A stretch of DNA of 64,000 nt, from contig CAJTNC010000005.1 in the NCBI GenBank assembly GCA_910577955.1, positions 62,001 to 126,000 on the forward strand. The letters run 5' to 3'. Below are positions 26,587 through 34,897 of this stretch, piece after piece; within the stretch, counting starts at the first letter, position 1, and each line of letters starts with the position of its first letter. The position numbers and the translations under genes were made by a program. This DNA is from an uncultured Lachnospiraceae bacterium. GTDB taxonomy: Bacteria; Bacillota; Clostridia; Lachnospirales; Lachnospiraceae. The notes under the pieces are model-generated. The model had not been told where the DNA came from, did not search any database, and saw nothing but the letters and a program-made list of their open reading frames with translations.

Positions 26587-27969
26587 TTACGCGTGAGCGA
26601 TATTGGTATGTTCCGATATTTCTCTGTTGATCGTGCAAAGATCTTCCACGGACAGATCATGGATATCGGCATGTCCCGTGATCCTTGCAAAAGTTCTGAG
26701 TTCCTCCGCGGAACATTTCAGATAATTCTCCACCCGCTTTGCAGCGGCATCCACGTGCAGTCTTTCCCGCAGTTTTTCGTCCTGCGTAGCCACGCCAACC
26801 GGACACATTCCCGTTCCGCAAATACGATACTGCTGACAGGCCGCCGCCACCATCGCCGCAGAAGCTACTGCTACCGCGTCCGCGCCCATAGCGATCGCTT
26901 TTGCAAAATCAGAAGATACTCTGAGTCCTCCCGTGATCACCAGATCGATATCCGAGCCCACACCGTCCAGATATTTCCTTGCCCGGCTGAGCGCATAGAT
27001 CGTCGGCACGCTGGTGGAATCCCTTATAATGGCCGGAGAGGCTCCGGTCGCGCCGCCACGGCCGTCTATGGTGATAAAGTCCGGTTCCGCATAGACACAG
27101 AACTCCAGATCTTTCTCGATGCGCCCGGCCGCGATCTTGATGCCGATGGGTCTACCCTCGCTGCGGCTGCGCAGATCGGCCACCAGTCTCTTCAAGTCAT
27201 CCGCGTTGTTTATCCCCGGAAATACCGAGGGACTGATCACATCTTTCCCCAGAGGTTTATTACGGATCTTCGCAATTTCCGGCGTCACTTTGCTGCCCGG
27301 AAGATGTCCTCCCATACCGGGTTTCGTCCCCTGTCCGATCTTGATCTCTATGGCATCGGAAGTCTTCAAATTCTCCTCCGTGACGCTGTAAAGATTCGGC
27401 ACATACTCGAAAATATATTTATGCGCCGCTTCTTTTTCCTCAGGCAGAATGCCGCCTTCCCCGCTGCACATCGCCGTGCCGGCCGCCGCGCTTCCCTTCG
27501 ATAGTGCGATCTTTGTCTCTCTGGACAGGGCGCCGAAAGACATATGCGATATGTAGACCGGCATCTCGAGAACCATCGGCCTTTTCGCATGTTTTCCGAT
27601 CACCGTCTTCAAAGATACCTCCGCGTGCTCCTCCAAAGGCATCGGATTTAACTGCGCTCCCAGCACCAGTACATCGTCCCAGTCCGGCATCTTCATCTGC
27701 GTCCCCATGGCCTCGATGGCCGACTTTCCGGTGACTGCCATCTCATGGATCTCTTTCATGTACCGGTAATTGCCGTCTGTCTTCTTCGTATCCTCCGGAT
27801 ACCTCAAATCAAAATCTGCCGTCTTTACCTGTGCCGGCTGCTTTTCCTCCAACGCCGCAAATTTCTCGAGGGGCTGTTTGCAGACCGGACACGCCGCCAA
27901 TTCCGAAAACGGCTTCCCTTCCTTTTCCTCATCGTACACAAATCCGCATATACTGCATTTATAGCGCAT
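26587..27969 (-). CDS. Rubredoxin / FMN-binding glutamate-synthase-like fusion
   Basis: 460 residues. An N-terminal rubredoxin-like domain (CSICGFVYDEE near 5-15, CPVCKQP near 27-33) is fused to an FMN-dependent glutamate synthase (GltS central/FMN barrel) domain. Barrel landmarks are GGHLPGSK, DGRGGATGASP near 303-313, and the CGTGMCPVGVATQ iron-sulfur motif near 389-401. No glutaminase (amidotransferase) domain is present, so it is not a complete glutamate synthase. Within an operon of perR (13-base gap) and rubrerythrin, a redox role with rubredoxin as electron carrier is more likely than nitrogen assimilation; this is inferred. Confidence 0.85.
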   Translation of the reverse strand: MRYKCSICGFVYDEEKEGKPFSELAACPVCKQPLEKFAALEEKQPAQVKTADFDLRYPEDTKKTDGNYRYMKEIHEMAVTGKSAIEAMGTQMKMPDWDDVLVLGAQLNPMPLEEHAEVSLKTVIGKHAKRPMVLEMPVYISHMSFGALSRETKIALSKGSAAAGTAMCSGEGGILPEEKEAAHKYIFEYVPNLYSVTEENLKTSDAIEIKIGQGTKPGMGGHLPGSKVTPEIAKIRNKPLGKDVISPSVFPGINNADDLKRLVADLRSRSEGRPIGIKIAAGRIEKDLEFCVYAEPDFITIDGRGGATGASPAIIRDSTSVPTIYALSRARKYLDGVGSDIDLVITGGLRVSSDFAKAIAMGADAVAVASAAMVAAACQQYRICGTGMCPVGVATQDEKLRERLHVDAAAKRVENYLKCSAEELRTFARITGHADIHDLSVEDLCTINREISEHTNIAHA

Positions 27970-27982
27970 GATAGTACCTCCC

Positions 27983-28345
27983 TTATTTTTCTCCTCTGCA
28001 TTTTGGACAAAGATAAAACACTTTCAGATCGTAGGATATGATGCCCTCGCCAAGCTGTCTTTCCAGATTTCCCGTCAGATCTTCAAAACTCATATCTGAT
28101 AAAGCCCCGCACTTCTTGCACACGAGATGATCATGCTTAATCATTTTGTCATAACGGGCGCAGGACCCTTCTACGGATACTCTGCGGATCATGCCGTCTC
28201 TGTACAAAGTGTTCAGATTATTGTATACCGTTGCCTGCACAACGCCGGGCTCCGATTTTTTCAGTTCCAAAAAAATCTCTTCCGCCGTCATATGATTCTC
28301 AGACTGGTTGATCAACTGCAAGATCAAATTTGCATATTTGGTCAT
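27983..28345 (-). CDS. perR: PerR/Fur-family metal-dependent repressor
   Basis: Peroxide-sensing repressor. 120 residues from the ATG at 28345 (MTKYANLIL), chosen because GGTGGTGAG precedes it; an ATG six codons upstream lacks a site. Winged helix (about 1-75, TVYNNLNTLYRDGMI), then the metal region with HDHLVCKKCG and a C-terminal CPKC zinc pair. It is somewhat short but complete. The promoter carries a palindromic PerR box, so autoregulation is likely. The neighbours (rubredoxin fusion and rubrerythrin) favour PerR over Fur or Zur. Confidence 0.88.
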   Translation of the reverse strand: MTKYANLILQLINQSENHMTAEEIFLELKKSEPGVVQATVYNNLNTLYRDGMIRRVSVEGSCARYDKMIKHDHLVCKKCGALSDMSFEDLTGNLERQLGEGIISYDLKVFYLCPKCRGEK

Positions 28346-28363
28346 TGTCTCACCACCCTGCAT

Positions 28364-28406
28364 TTAGAATTATTCTAATTATAATATCTTCCAAAAGTTC
28401 TGTCAA
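28364..28406 (-). promoter_or_regulatory. perR promoter with PerR box
   Basis: Minus strand TTGACA (28401-28406), 17 bases, TATAAT (28378-28383): a full consensus sigma-A promoter. The perfect 7-1-7 palindrome TTAGAAT-N-ATTCTAA (28364-28378) abuts the -10 and matches the per-box pattern. Binding there would block transcription start. Confidence 0.88.
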
Positions 28407-28451
28407 GCGGTAACAGTAAAATTATTTTTCATAATTTTTTACATATTAATA

Positions 28452-28481
28452 CTCCCCGGCGGCAAAAGCCGTTCCGGGGAG
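28452..28481 (-). terminator. Stem-loop after the Cys/His-rich gene
   Basis: CTCCCCGG-CGGC-AAAA-GCCG-TT-CCGGGGAG: a 12-bp stem with a two-base bulge, 20 bases after the stop codon. The following minus-strand sequence is A/T rich but lacks a true T run. Confidence 0.6.
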
Positions 28482-28501
28482 CAATGATGTCAACAGTGAT
28501 G

Positions 28502-28792
28502 TCAGCAATGTCTGTGATGTCTTCCGCCGCATCCGTTTCCGGAATAAGGCTGCTGGCTTGAATCCACACAGGAGCCGTCACAATATCCGCAATCATGGTC
28601 ATAGCCGCAGTAATACTCGTCGTCATGAAGGTGACGCCCTTCTTCCGTGCAGTCCTCTACCGTACATACGGGATATCTGTAATCGACATTTGCCTGTCTG
28701 CGGTGCCCGTGATGCGCCGAGACCGGCGTAACAAAAAGAACCGATACCATAGCAGCAAGAGCCGCACCGGTAAGCAGTTTCCCTAAGCGCAT
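28502..28792 (-). CDS. Secreted Cys/His-rich small protein
   Basis: 96 residues. A clear signal peptide (about 1-26, MRLGKLLTGAALAAMVSVLF, cleavage after VSA) is followed by ~70 residues very rich in Cys (8), His, Asp and Tyr. Motifs include CTVEDCTEEGRHLHDDEYYCG and HDCGYCDGSC, and the end is GRHHRHC. Spacing of the Cys and His residues suggests metal binding or disulfides at the cell surface. I recognise no named family and assign no function. A start ATG at 28792 with AGGAGGT-like site (GGTAGTTGCC preceded by GAAAGGAGG) supports expression. Confidence 0.75.
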   Translation of the reverse strand: MRLGKLLTGAALAAMVSVLFVTPVSAHHGHRRQANVDYRYPVCTVEDCTEEGRHLHDDEYYCGYDHDCGYCDGSCVDSSQQPYSGNGCGGRHHRHC

Positions 28793-28943
28793 GGCAACTA
28801 CCTCCTTTCTTCCACATGGAATTCTGTATCATTCCGCTTATGAGAACATCATATCAGAAACGCCCGCTTTTATCAACCATGATCACATCTTATTTACAGT
28901 ACGGTCACCGGCAGCGCACGCTGTCATCCCTGCACCGTACCGG

Positions 28944-28972
28944 TTGACTTACCCGTAAAAAAGGAATAAAGT
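28944..28972 (+). promoter_or_regulatory. Promoter of the MATE gene
   Basis: TTGACT (28944-28949), 17 bases, TAAAGT (28967-28972), about 40 bases ahead of the coding start. The leader contains AAGGAGG followed by a small GGCGCCTGCGCC hairpin that would bring the site closer to the ATG. Confidence 0.5.
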
Positions 28973-29015
28973 ATAAATAAAATACAAAGAAGAAAAGGAG
29001 GCGCCTGCGCCCCGT

Positions 29016-30413
29016 ATGTCCGAAAATACTATGAAAACTATATTAAAAAACATGACGAAAAATTCCTCGTCCGACATAATTGATATGACCTCAGGGAACC
29101 CCTATTCCCTGATGCTGCGATTTGCTATGCCCATTTTTTTGAGTCAGGTGTTCCAGCAGCTCTACAATACGGCGGACGCGTTTATCGTGGGCAGATATCT
29201 CGGTACAAACGCCCTCGCGGCGGTAACCTCATCGGGAAATCTGATCTTCTTAATGGTCAGTTTCTTTTGGGGCCTTGCCGCCGGCGGAGGCGTGGTTATC
29301 TCCAGACATTTCGGTGCAGGAGATGAAAAAAAAGTGTCCCGCTCCATCCACACTATGATCGCTTTCGGCACGGTGAGCGGTCTGTTTTTGACCCTTGTCG
29401 GCGTCATCTTTACTCCGCTCTTCCTCGTCTGGATGCGGACAGACCCGCAGGTCATGCCGCAGGCTATTGAATACTTCCGTTTCTATTTTCTCGGCGCCCT
29501 CGCCATGGTCATGTACAATGTGTGCTGCGCCATCATGAACGCGCTGGGAAACAGCAGACGCTCCCTGTACTACCTGATCTTTTCCTCGCTGATCAATATT
29601 TTTCTCGATCTGCTTTTTATCCGCGTCTTCCGTCAGGGCGTCTGGTCCGCAGCCGTGGCGACGGTCATCTCTCAGGCGGCCAGCGCCGTATTATGCATGG
29701 TCTATCTGATGAAAAAGGGAAATATTTATACCGTGGAATTCCGAAAGATCCGCCTGTATAAGGAATCCCTGTCCGAGATCATTCGCTACGGGCTGCCCTC
29801 GGGCATCCAAAATTCCGTGGTGGGGTTCGCTAACGTGATGGTACAGACCCAGATCAACTCTTTCGGCCGTCTGGCCACGGCAGGTTACGGGGTGCACTGT
29901 AAGATCGAAGGCTTTGCCTTTCTGCCTGTCACAAGCTTCAACATGGCGGCCACTACTTTCATCAGCCAGAATCTCGGAGCGAGACAGTATGACCGTGCAA
30001 AAAAGGGCGCAAAGTTTTCGATCCTTGCCGCCTCCCTCATGGCGGAAGCGATCGGCATCTTTTACTATATTTTTGCCGAACGGCTTATCGGCCTGTTCGA
30101 TTCCTCCTCCGGCGTTATCGGGTACGGCGCCTCTCAGGCACATATCGTGGCTCTCTTTTACTTCCTGTTAGCCTTTTCCCATTCCGTGGCCGCCGTCTGC
30201 CGCGGCGCCGGAAAAGCCTTTGTGCCCATGGCAGTCATGCTCTCCGTCTGGTGTGTCGGACGGATCAGCTATATCATCGCTGTCATGAATATTTTGGGGG
30301 AAATACGGTATGTGTTCTGGGCATATCCCATTACATGGACCGTCAGTTCCGTCATTTACCTGTTCTACTATCTGTTTTCCGACTGGGTGCACGGCTTTGA
30401 AAAACAAGGCTGA
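29016..30413 (+). CDS. MATE-family multidrug/toxin efflux transporter
   Basis: Cation-coupled efflux pump, 465 residues with 12 predicted TM segments arranged as two homologous halves. The N-terminal half has PIFLSQVFQQLYNTADAFIVGRYLG, typical of the DinF/NorM-like branch; the second half has the matching GLPSGIQNSVVGFANVMVQ. An isolated plus-strand gene with its own promoter, converging on the FGGY kinase gene with 78 bases between stops. Substrate cannot be inferred. Confidence 0.9.
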   Translation: MSENTMKTILKNMTKNSSSDIIDMTSGNPYSLMLRFAMPIFLSQVFQQLYNTADAFIVGRYLGTNALAAVTSSGNLIFLMVSFFWGLAAGGGVVISRHFGAGDEKKVSRSIHTMIAFGTVSGLFLTLVGVIFTPLFLVWMRTDPQVMPQAIEYFRFYFLGALAMVMYNVCCAIMNALGNSRRSLYYLIFSSLINIFLDLLFIRVFRQGVWSAAVATVISQAASAVLCMVYLMKKGNIYTVEFRKIRLYKESLSEIIRYGLPSGIQNSVVGFANVMVQTQINSFGRLATAGYGVHCKIEGFAFLPVTSFNMAATTFISQNLGARQYDRAKKGAKFSILAASLMAEAIGIFYYIFAERLIGLFDSSSGVIGYGASQAHIVALFYFLLAFSHSVAAVCRGAGKAFVPMAVMLSVWCVGRISYIIAVMNILGEIRYVFWAYPITWTVSSVIYLFYYLFSDWVHGFEKQG

Positions 30414-30491
30414 TCCTTGCACTTTATCCGATGCGGCTGCATCCTAAATACCGCGCACCCCGCCGTACAGTCCGCTCACAGGCAGTTTCCT

Positions 30492-31988
30492 TCACTGTCC
30501 GCAGACATAGGCGGCCCTCATCTGTTCATACAAAGCATTCATCTTTTTCTGTTTTTCTCTGTATAGCGGCCCCCGCAGCGGATCCGGCGTAAAAATCTCG
30601 CTTCTGCTGCCGGCCGATGCCTGCCGCAGCGCCTCGTCATGATCCGGATACATCTTTAAGGCCACTGCAGCAACCGCCCAGGCGCCCAGCGCGGTCTGTT
30701 CCGCATTCGCTGCATTGCGGATCAGCTCCTTCTGGCAGACATCCGCCTGCATCCGGTTAAAAGCCGGGAACTTCGTGAGCCCTCCGCCCACATATATCCG
30801 CTCTATATTTCCCACGTATCCCTCCAGAATATCCAGATTGTTTTTCACCTCCAGAGCGATCGCTTCAAGCACTGCTCTCGCCATATCGCCCCTTGTTGTC
30901 CCGAGGCTTAAATTGGCAAAGCAGCCCGTGGCAGACGCATTCCAATCCGGCGTTCCCCGCCCCTGAAAATAGGGGAGCACCAGACAACCGTTCGCACCGG
31001 CGGGACTTTCCTCCACGGCCCTGTTGATCTCCTCAAACGCCTTCTCATCTTCTTCCGCAAATAGAGTTTTTTTCGTCCAGTTATAGAGTGCGGCGCAGGT
31101 AAGCATACTGCTCTCCAGCACATACCTGTCCGGAATCGAATGGGCTCCGCATATCACATTGTTTTTCATTTCTTCCGGCACTTTCTCGCTGTAACCTATC
31201 ATAAAAGCCCCCGTGCCGGTGGTGATCTCAAGGCTGCCTGCTCCGGTCACCCCGTGTCCAACCGCTGCACACTGTTGGTCTCCTCCCGCCGAAACAAGGG
31301 GAATCCCATCCTGCAATCCCGTCTTTGCCGCAAACTCCTTTGTCACATACCCGATAACTTCCCCCGGTCCTACCAACTCACAGAGTTTTTCCGCATCCAC
31401 CTCAAATATGTCCAAAAGACGCTTATCCCACTGTCTGGTCCTCACATTCATCAGAAGACTCCTGCTTCCATAGGTGTGGTCGGTGCGGTACTCCCCCGTA
31501 ATCTCATGGGTGATAAAATCCGCTATCGTACAAAATTTATATGTCTTTTGATAGATCTCAGGCTCATGGCGCCTGACCCATGTCATCTTCGTCCCCGAAA
31601 ATACCGTGTTGATCCTCGCCCCGGTCAGCTCATGCAGCATGTTCTCCATGGGACGCATCTCCTCCACAATCTCCTGATTGCGCTTATCCTGCCACATGAT
31701 CGCAGGCCTCAAGGCCATCCCTTCTTTATTCACCGGAATTATACTGGAACGCTGACTGGTCAGCGCCAGCGCGCTGCAGCTTATTCCCTCTCTCTCACAA
31801 TACCGGACAGTCTCCTTCCCGATCTCTACGATCGTTTCCGACCAGTCCAATGCATCCTGTTCGGCCAGAGTCCCCCCTGTAAACCGAACCTGATAGGCGA
31901 TCTGATGACAGAATATCTGTCTGCCCTGTCCATCATATAGAACGCCGCGTATGCTGGAAGTTCCCACATCAATCACTAAGATATTCAT
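30492..31988 (-). CDS. FGGY-family carbohydrate kinase
   Basis: ATP-dependent sugar or polyol kinase of the glycerol/xylulose kinase fold. 498 residues from the ATG at 31988 (MNILVIDVGTSSIRG), chosen because AGAGGAG lies nine bases ahead. Landmarks: phosphate-1 motif DVGTSSIRG, substrate loop WQDKRN near 105, SAGGDQQCAAVGHG near 245, and C-terminal adenosine motif YVGGGLTKFPAFNRMQADV. Substrate is unclear; xylulokinase or LsrK-like activity are both possible. Divergent from the ParB/BMP operon across a ~330-base region, whose only clear features are the promoter parts listed there and a CCGAT-T-ATCGG palindrome near 32114. Confidence 0.85.
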   Translation of the reverse strand: MNILVIDVGTSSIRGVLYDGQGRQIFCHQIAYQVRFTGGTLAEQDALDWSETIVEIGKETVRYCEREGISCSALALTSQRSSIIPVNKEGMALRPAIMWQDKRNQEIVEEMRPMENMLHELTGARINTVFSGTKMTWVRRHEPEIYQKTYKFCTIADFITHEITGEYRTDHTYGSRSLLMNVRTRQWDKRLLDIFEVDAEKLCELVGPGEVIGYVTKEFAAKTGLQDGIPLVSAGGDQQCAAVGHGVTGAGSLEITTGTGAFMIGYSEKVPEEMKNNVICGAHSIPDRYVLESSMLTCAALYNWTKKTLFAEEDEKAFEEINRAVEESPAGANGCLVLPYFQGRGTPDWNASATGCFANLSLGTTRGDMARAVLEAIALEVKNNLDILEGYVGNIERIYVGGGLTKFPAFNRMQADVCQKELIRNAANAEQTALGAWAVAAVALKMYPDHDEALRQASAGSRSEIFTPDPLRGPLYREKQKKMNALYEQMRAAYVCGQ

Positions 31989-32171
31989 TCCGATTCTCCT
32001 CTTCTTTGCCAATCAATTACCACCGCCTGCCGCCGTAATTATCATAGCACAGCCCGGTATTGTTGGCACTATCTTTTCAATTATTTTTTCATTTTTTCTC
32101 CTCTTTCTATCCGATTATCGGTTGTTGATTTCACGTTCACAATGACAGACAGTCATACGAAATACATGGCC

Positions 32172-32237
32172 GGAATATGAACAGTTAAATATTCCGTTAA
32201 GATGCCGTTGCTTTTTGTATACACTTTTGATAAAATA
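32172..32237 (+). promoter_or_regulatory. Promoter and inverted repeat ahead of the ParB/BMP operon
   Basis: TTGCTT (32209-32214), 17 bases, TAAAAT (32232-32237). Upstream is an exact inverted repeat CGGAATAT (32172-32179)/ATATTCCG (32190-32197) with a 10-base spacer, placed for an activator or repressor. The 5' leader is about 75 bases and ends with a perfect AGGAGGT-type site. Confidence 0.6.
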
Positions 32238-32319
32238 TCAAGTCAGCAGGAAAGCATATGACCGTCATAAATATTTTTTGCCATAATCAGGCAGAAAATA
32301 TACTATCAGGAGGTTTATC

Positions 32320-34239
32320 ATGTCAATTACCGATTATTCAGCTGCGCTGAAAAAGGGAAAACGAAACTATCAGCTGGCCCTAGCGAAGGGCGCCTATCCA
32401 TATCTGCCGGCTTTAGACGATATTTTATCCTACACAGAGGTAGCCGCATCGATCAATCTCGGATTGATGGATATTCCGTTATCCAAGATAGTCGGCACAA
32501 AGACCGCCGGCAGAACCAATGCTTTTTCCGGCAACTTCATGCCCCTCTTATCAGAAAAATCCGAGTTTGCCACAAAATGGTCCTCTCTCTATAATCATCA
32601 AATCGATGACGGCATCAGAGATCCCATTGTGGCCTATGAATTTATGCACCGTTTTTATGTGCAGGAGGGAAACAAGCGGGTCAGCGTCATGAAATTTCTG
32701 GATGCTTACAGCATTCCCGGCACGGTGACAAGAATCATTCCGAAAAAGACCGACGCCAAAGAAATCTGCCTCTACTATGAATTCATGGATTTTTACGAGG
32801 TATCCGGATCCTACGATGTCTGGTTCAGCAAAGACGGCAGCTATAAAAAATTGATCAAACTGATGGGCAAAAGTCCGGAAGATATCTGGACAAAGGAAGA
32901 ACGCTCCGCATTCCATGCGGCCTGCGAAAAATTCGGAAAAGCGTATCAGGCGGCTTTCTCGGAAAAAATAAAGCTTTCCGCCTCCGACGCGCTTTTACTG
33001 TATATGGAAGTATACGGTTACGACAAACTCAAAGCTCAGGCTTTGACCGAACTGCGGGATTCTCTTATCAAAGCACAGAAAGAACTGCAGCTTGTGGAGA
33101 AAGGCAGTCAGGTGACGCTGGTAAAAGATCCGGAATCGGCAAAATCCTCCATTTTAGGTAAGATCCTTCCGACCACTCCGGCTCCGGAGGATTTAAAGAT
33201 CGCATTCCTCTACCACAAGACTCCCGAAACTTCCAGCTGGGCCTACACCCACGAACTGGGAAGACTTCACTTAGAGCAGGCTTTCGACGGGAAACTCAAG
33301 ACCGTTGCCATCCCGGAAATCAATACGGAAAATCAGATGAAAGACGCCGTAGACAACGCTGTGGCCGCAGGGTGCAATGTGATCTTTGCCACCGCCGCCC
33401 AGATGGTAAACCAGTGCGTGCGCTCCGCCATCCAATATCCGAAAGTAAAGTTTTTTAACTGTTCCGTAAAAGTCCCATACTCCTCTGTGCATACCTACTA
33501 TGCCAGAATGTACGAGGCGAAATTTTTGATCGGCGCTATCGCCGCCGCCGTCTCCCACACGGACAAACTGGGCTATTTGGCTGATTACCCGATTTATGCT
33601 TCTCTCGCAAATATCAACGCTTTTGCACTGGGCGCCCGGATGATCAACCCCTACGTGGAAGTGCATCTGGACTGGTCAAAGTTAAAAAAGCAAGACGGCA
33701 GGGAAAGACTGCGTCAGGATGGAATGCTCTTTATGTCCGACGACGACATGATCACCCCCAGCCACCCTACCAGAGAATACGGTTTATATTTAAAAAATGA
33801 GAATGGTGAACTGGAAAACCTCGCCACGCCGATCTGGCACTGGGGCAAATTTTATGAGCGCATTGTCAGAAATATCTGCAACGGCTCAAGCGAGGCAAAC
33901 ACCTCCAAAAAAGAAACCGCCATCAACTACTGGTGGGGCATGTCCGCGGACGTGGTCGATGTGATTTGCTCTAAAAAAATGCCTCACGGCACCCACAGAC
34001 TGGTAAACTTCCTAAAAAGTTCCATCTGCGCCGGCAGCTTCAATCCTTTCGACGGTCTGATCTACTCTCAGGACGGTATCGTCCGCTGTAAGGAGGGAGA
34101 ATCGCTGCAGCCTGAAGATATCCTGTCCATGAACTGGCTGGCGGAAAATGTGGTGGGGAGCATCCCCGCGTTTGAGGAACTCACTGAAGAGGCAAAGCTG
34201 TTGTCCAATTTTCAGGGGATATATAAAACAGAGGAATAA
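32320..34239 (+). CDS. Cytoplasmic ParB-like / BMP-family ligand-binding fusion
   Basis: 639 residues with no signal peptide, lipobox or TM segment. The C-terminal half (about 285-600) resembles the Bmp/Med family of purine-nucleoside-binding lipoproteins (LKIAFLYHKTPETSSWAYTHELG, then the VIFATAAQMVNQCV-like and IGAIAAAVSHTDKLGYLADYPI blocks). The N-terminal half includes IDDGIRDPIVAYEFMHRFYVQEGN and GNKRVSVMKFLDAYSIPGTV (about 98-140), which looks like the ParB/Srx-fold signature. BMP proteins normally sit outside the cell as lipoproteins, so an intracellular fused form is odd. It is the first gene of a two-gene operon with a phosphoesterase. It may be a cytoplasmic nucleoside or nucleotide sensor; the function is unknown. 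Confidence 0.7.
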   Translation: MSITDYSAALKKGKRNYQLALAKGAYPYLPALDDILSYTEVAASINLGLMDIPLSKIVGTKTAGRTNAFSGNFMPLLSEKSEFATKWSSLYNHQIDDGIRDPIVAYEFMHRFYVQEGNKRVSVMKFLDAYSIPGTVTRIIPKKTDAKEICLYYEFMDFYEVSGSYDVWFSKDGSYKKLIKLMGKSPEDIWTKEERSAFHAACEKFGKAYQAAFSEKIKLSASDALLLYMEVYGYDKLKAQALTELRDSLIKAQKELQLVEKGSQVTLVKDPESAKSSILGKILPTTPAPEDLKIAFLYHKTPETSSWAYTHELGRLHLEQAFDGKLKTVAIPEINTENQMKDAVDNAVAAGCNVIFATAAQMVNQCVRSAIQYPKVKFFNCSVKVPYSSVHTYYARMYEAKFLIGAIAAAVSHTDKLGYLADYPIYASLANINAFALGARMINPYVEVHLDWSKLKKQDGRERLRQDGMLFMSDDDMITPSHPTREYGLYLKNENGELENLATPIWHWGKFYERIVRNICNGSSEANTSKKETAINYWWGMSADVVDVICSKKMPHGTHRLVNFLKSSICAGSFNPFDGLIYSQDGIVRCKEGESLQPEDILSMNWLAENVVGSIPAFEELTEEAKLLSNFQGIYKTEE

Positions 34240-34255
34240 ACCGGCAAAGAGTATA

Positions 34256-34897
34256 ATGATGAAACAGACAGATAACAAAAAAGATGTTTTGAAAATTATG
34301 GTGTTCGCAGATCACAAATCCAGACTTCTCTATGACTATTATGATCCGGAACGAATGAAAGATATCGACCTCATTATTTCCTGCGGCGATCTGCCGCAGG
34401 AATATCTGAGTTTCTTTGTGACTCTCTGCAATGTCCCTCTTCTCTATGTGAAGGGAAACCACGACAAAGATTTCGATGCAAAGCCACCCGAAGGCTGCAT
34501 CTGTATTGAAGACGATATCTATGTCTACAAAGGCATCCGCATTCTCGGGCTTGGCGGTTCCATGCAGTATATCCCCGGCGCGCCGGGACAATATACGGAA
34601 TGGCAGATGCGCCGCAGAATCAAAAAACTTTTCCTCAAACTGTGGAGGCATAAAGGGTTTGACATCCTTGTCACCCATGCCCCCGCCTATCAGGTGAACG
34701 ATCTGCCCGATCTGCCTCACAGAGGTTTTGCAGCTTTCCTGCCGCTGCTTGACAAATACAGACCCAGATTCTTCCTCCACGGCCATGTCCACGCCAACTA
34801 TGCCAGAGGCTTTAAACGCACGGACACCTACGGAGAGACTACGGTTGTCAATGCCTATGAATTTTATGTGGTGGAGTATCCGCTGGGTCGTCAGTAA
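34256..34897 (+). CDS. Calcineurin-like metallophosphoesterase
   Basis: 213 residues, binuclear metal hydrolase of the small YfcE/Icc-like kind. Metal motifs in order: FADHK (about 17-21), CGDLPQ, KGNHDKD, THAPAY and HGHVHANY. The first motif has DH where many relatives have DxH. I place the start at the first ATG of a pair at 34256, because longer upstream frames overlap the fusion gene and lack a ribosome site. It lies 16 bases after the ParB/BMP fusion, so a shared pathway is likely, perhaps a phosphodiester or nucleotide product. Its 3' end overlaps the convergent GH30 gene by 7 bases. Confidence 0.85.
   Translation: MMKQTDNKKDVLKIMVFADHKSRLLYDYYDPERMKDIDLIISCGDLPQEYLSFFVTLCNVPLLYVKGNHDKDFDAKPPEGCICIEDDIYVYKGIRILGLGGSMQYIPGAPGQYTEWQMRRRIKKLFLKLWRHKGFDILVTHAPAYQVNDLPDLPHRGFAAFLPLLDKYRPRFFLHGHVHANYARGFKRTDTYGETTVVNAYEFYVVEYPLGRQ

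Noticed and set aside
28489..28540. Repeated GATGTCA/GTGATGTC words resembling a short tandem array
   Set aside because: Most lie inside the His/Cys-coding end of the small gene and reflect codon repetition; too irregular for a CRISPR or a true repeat array.
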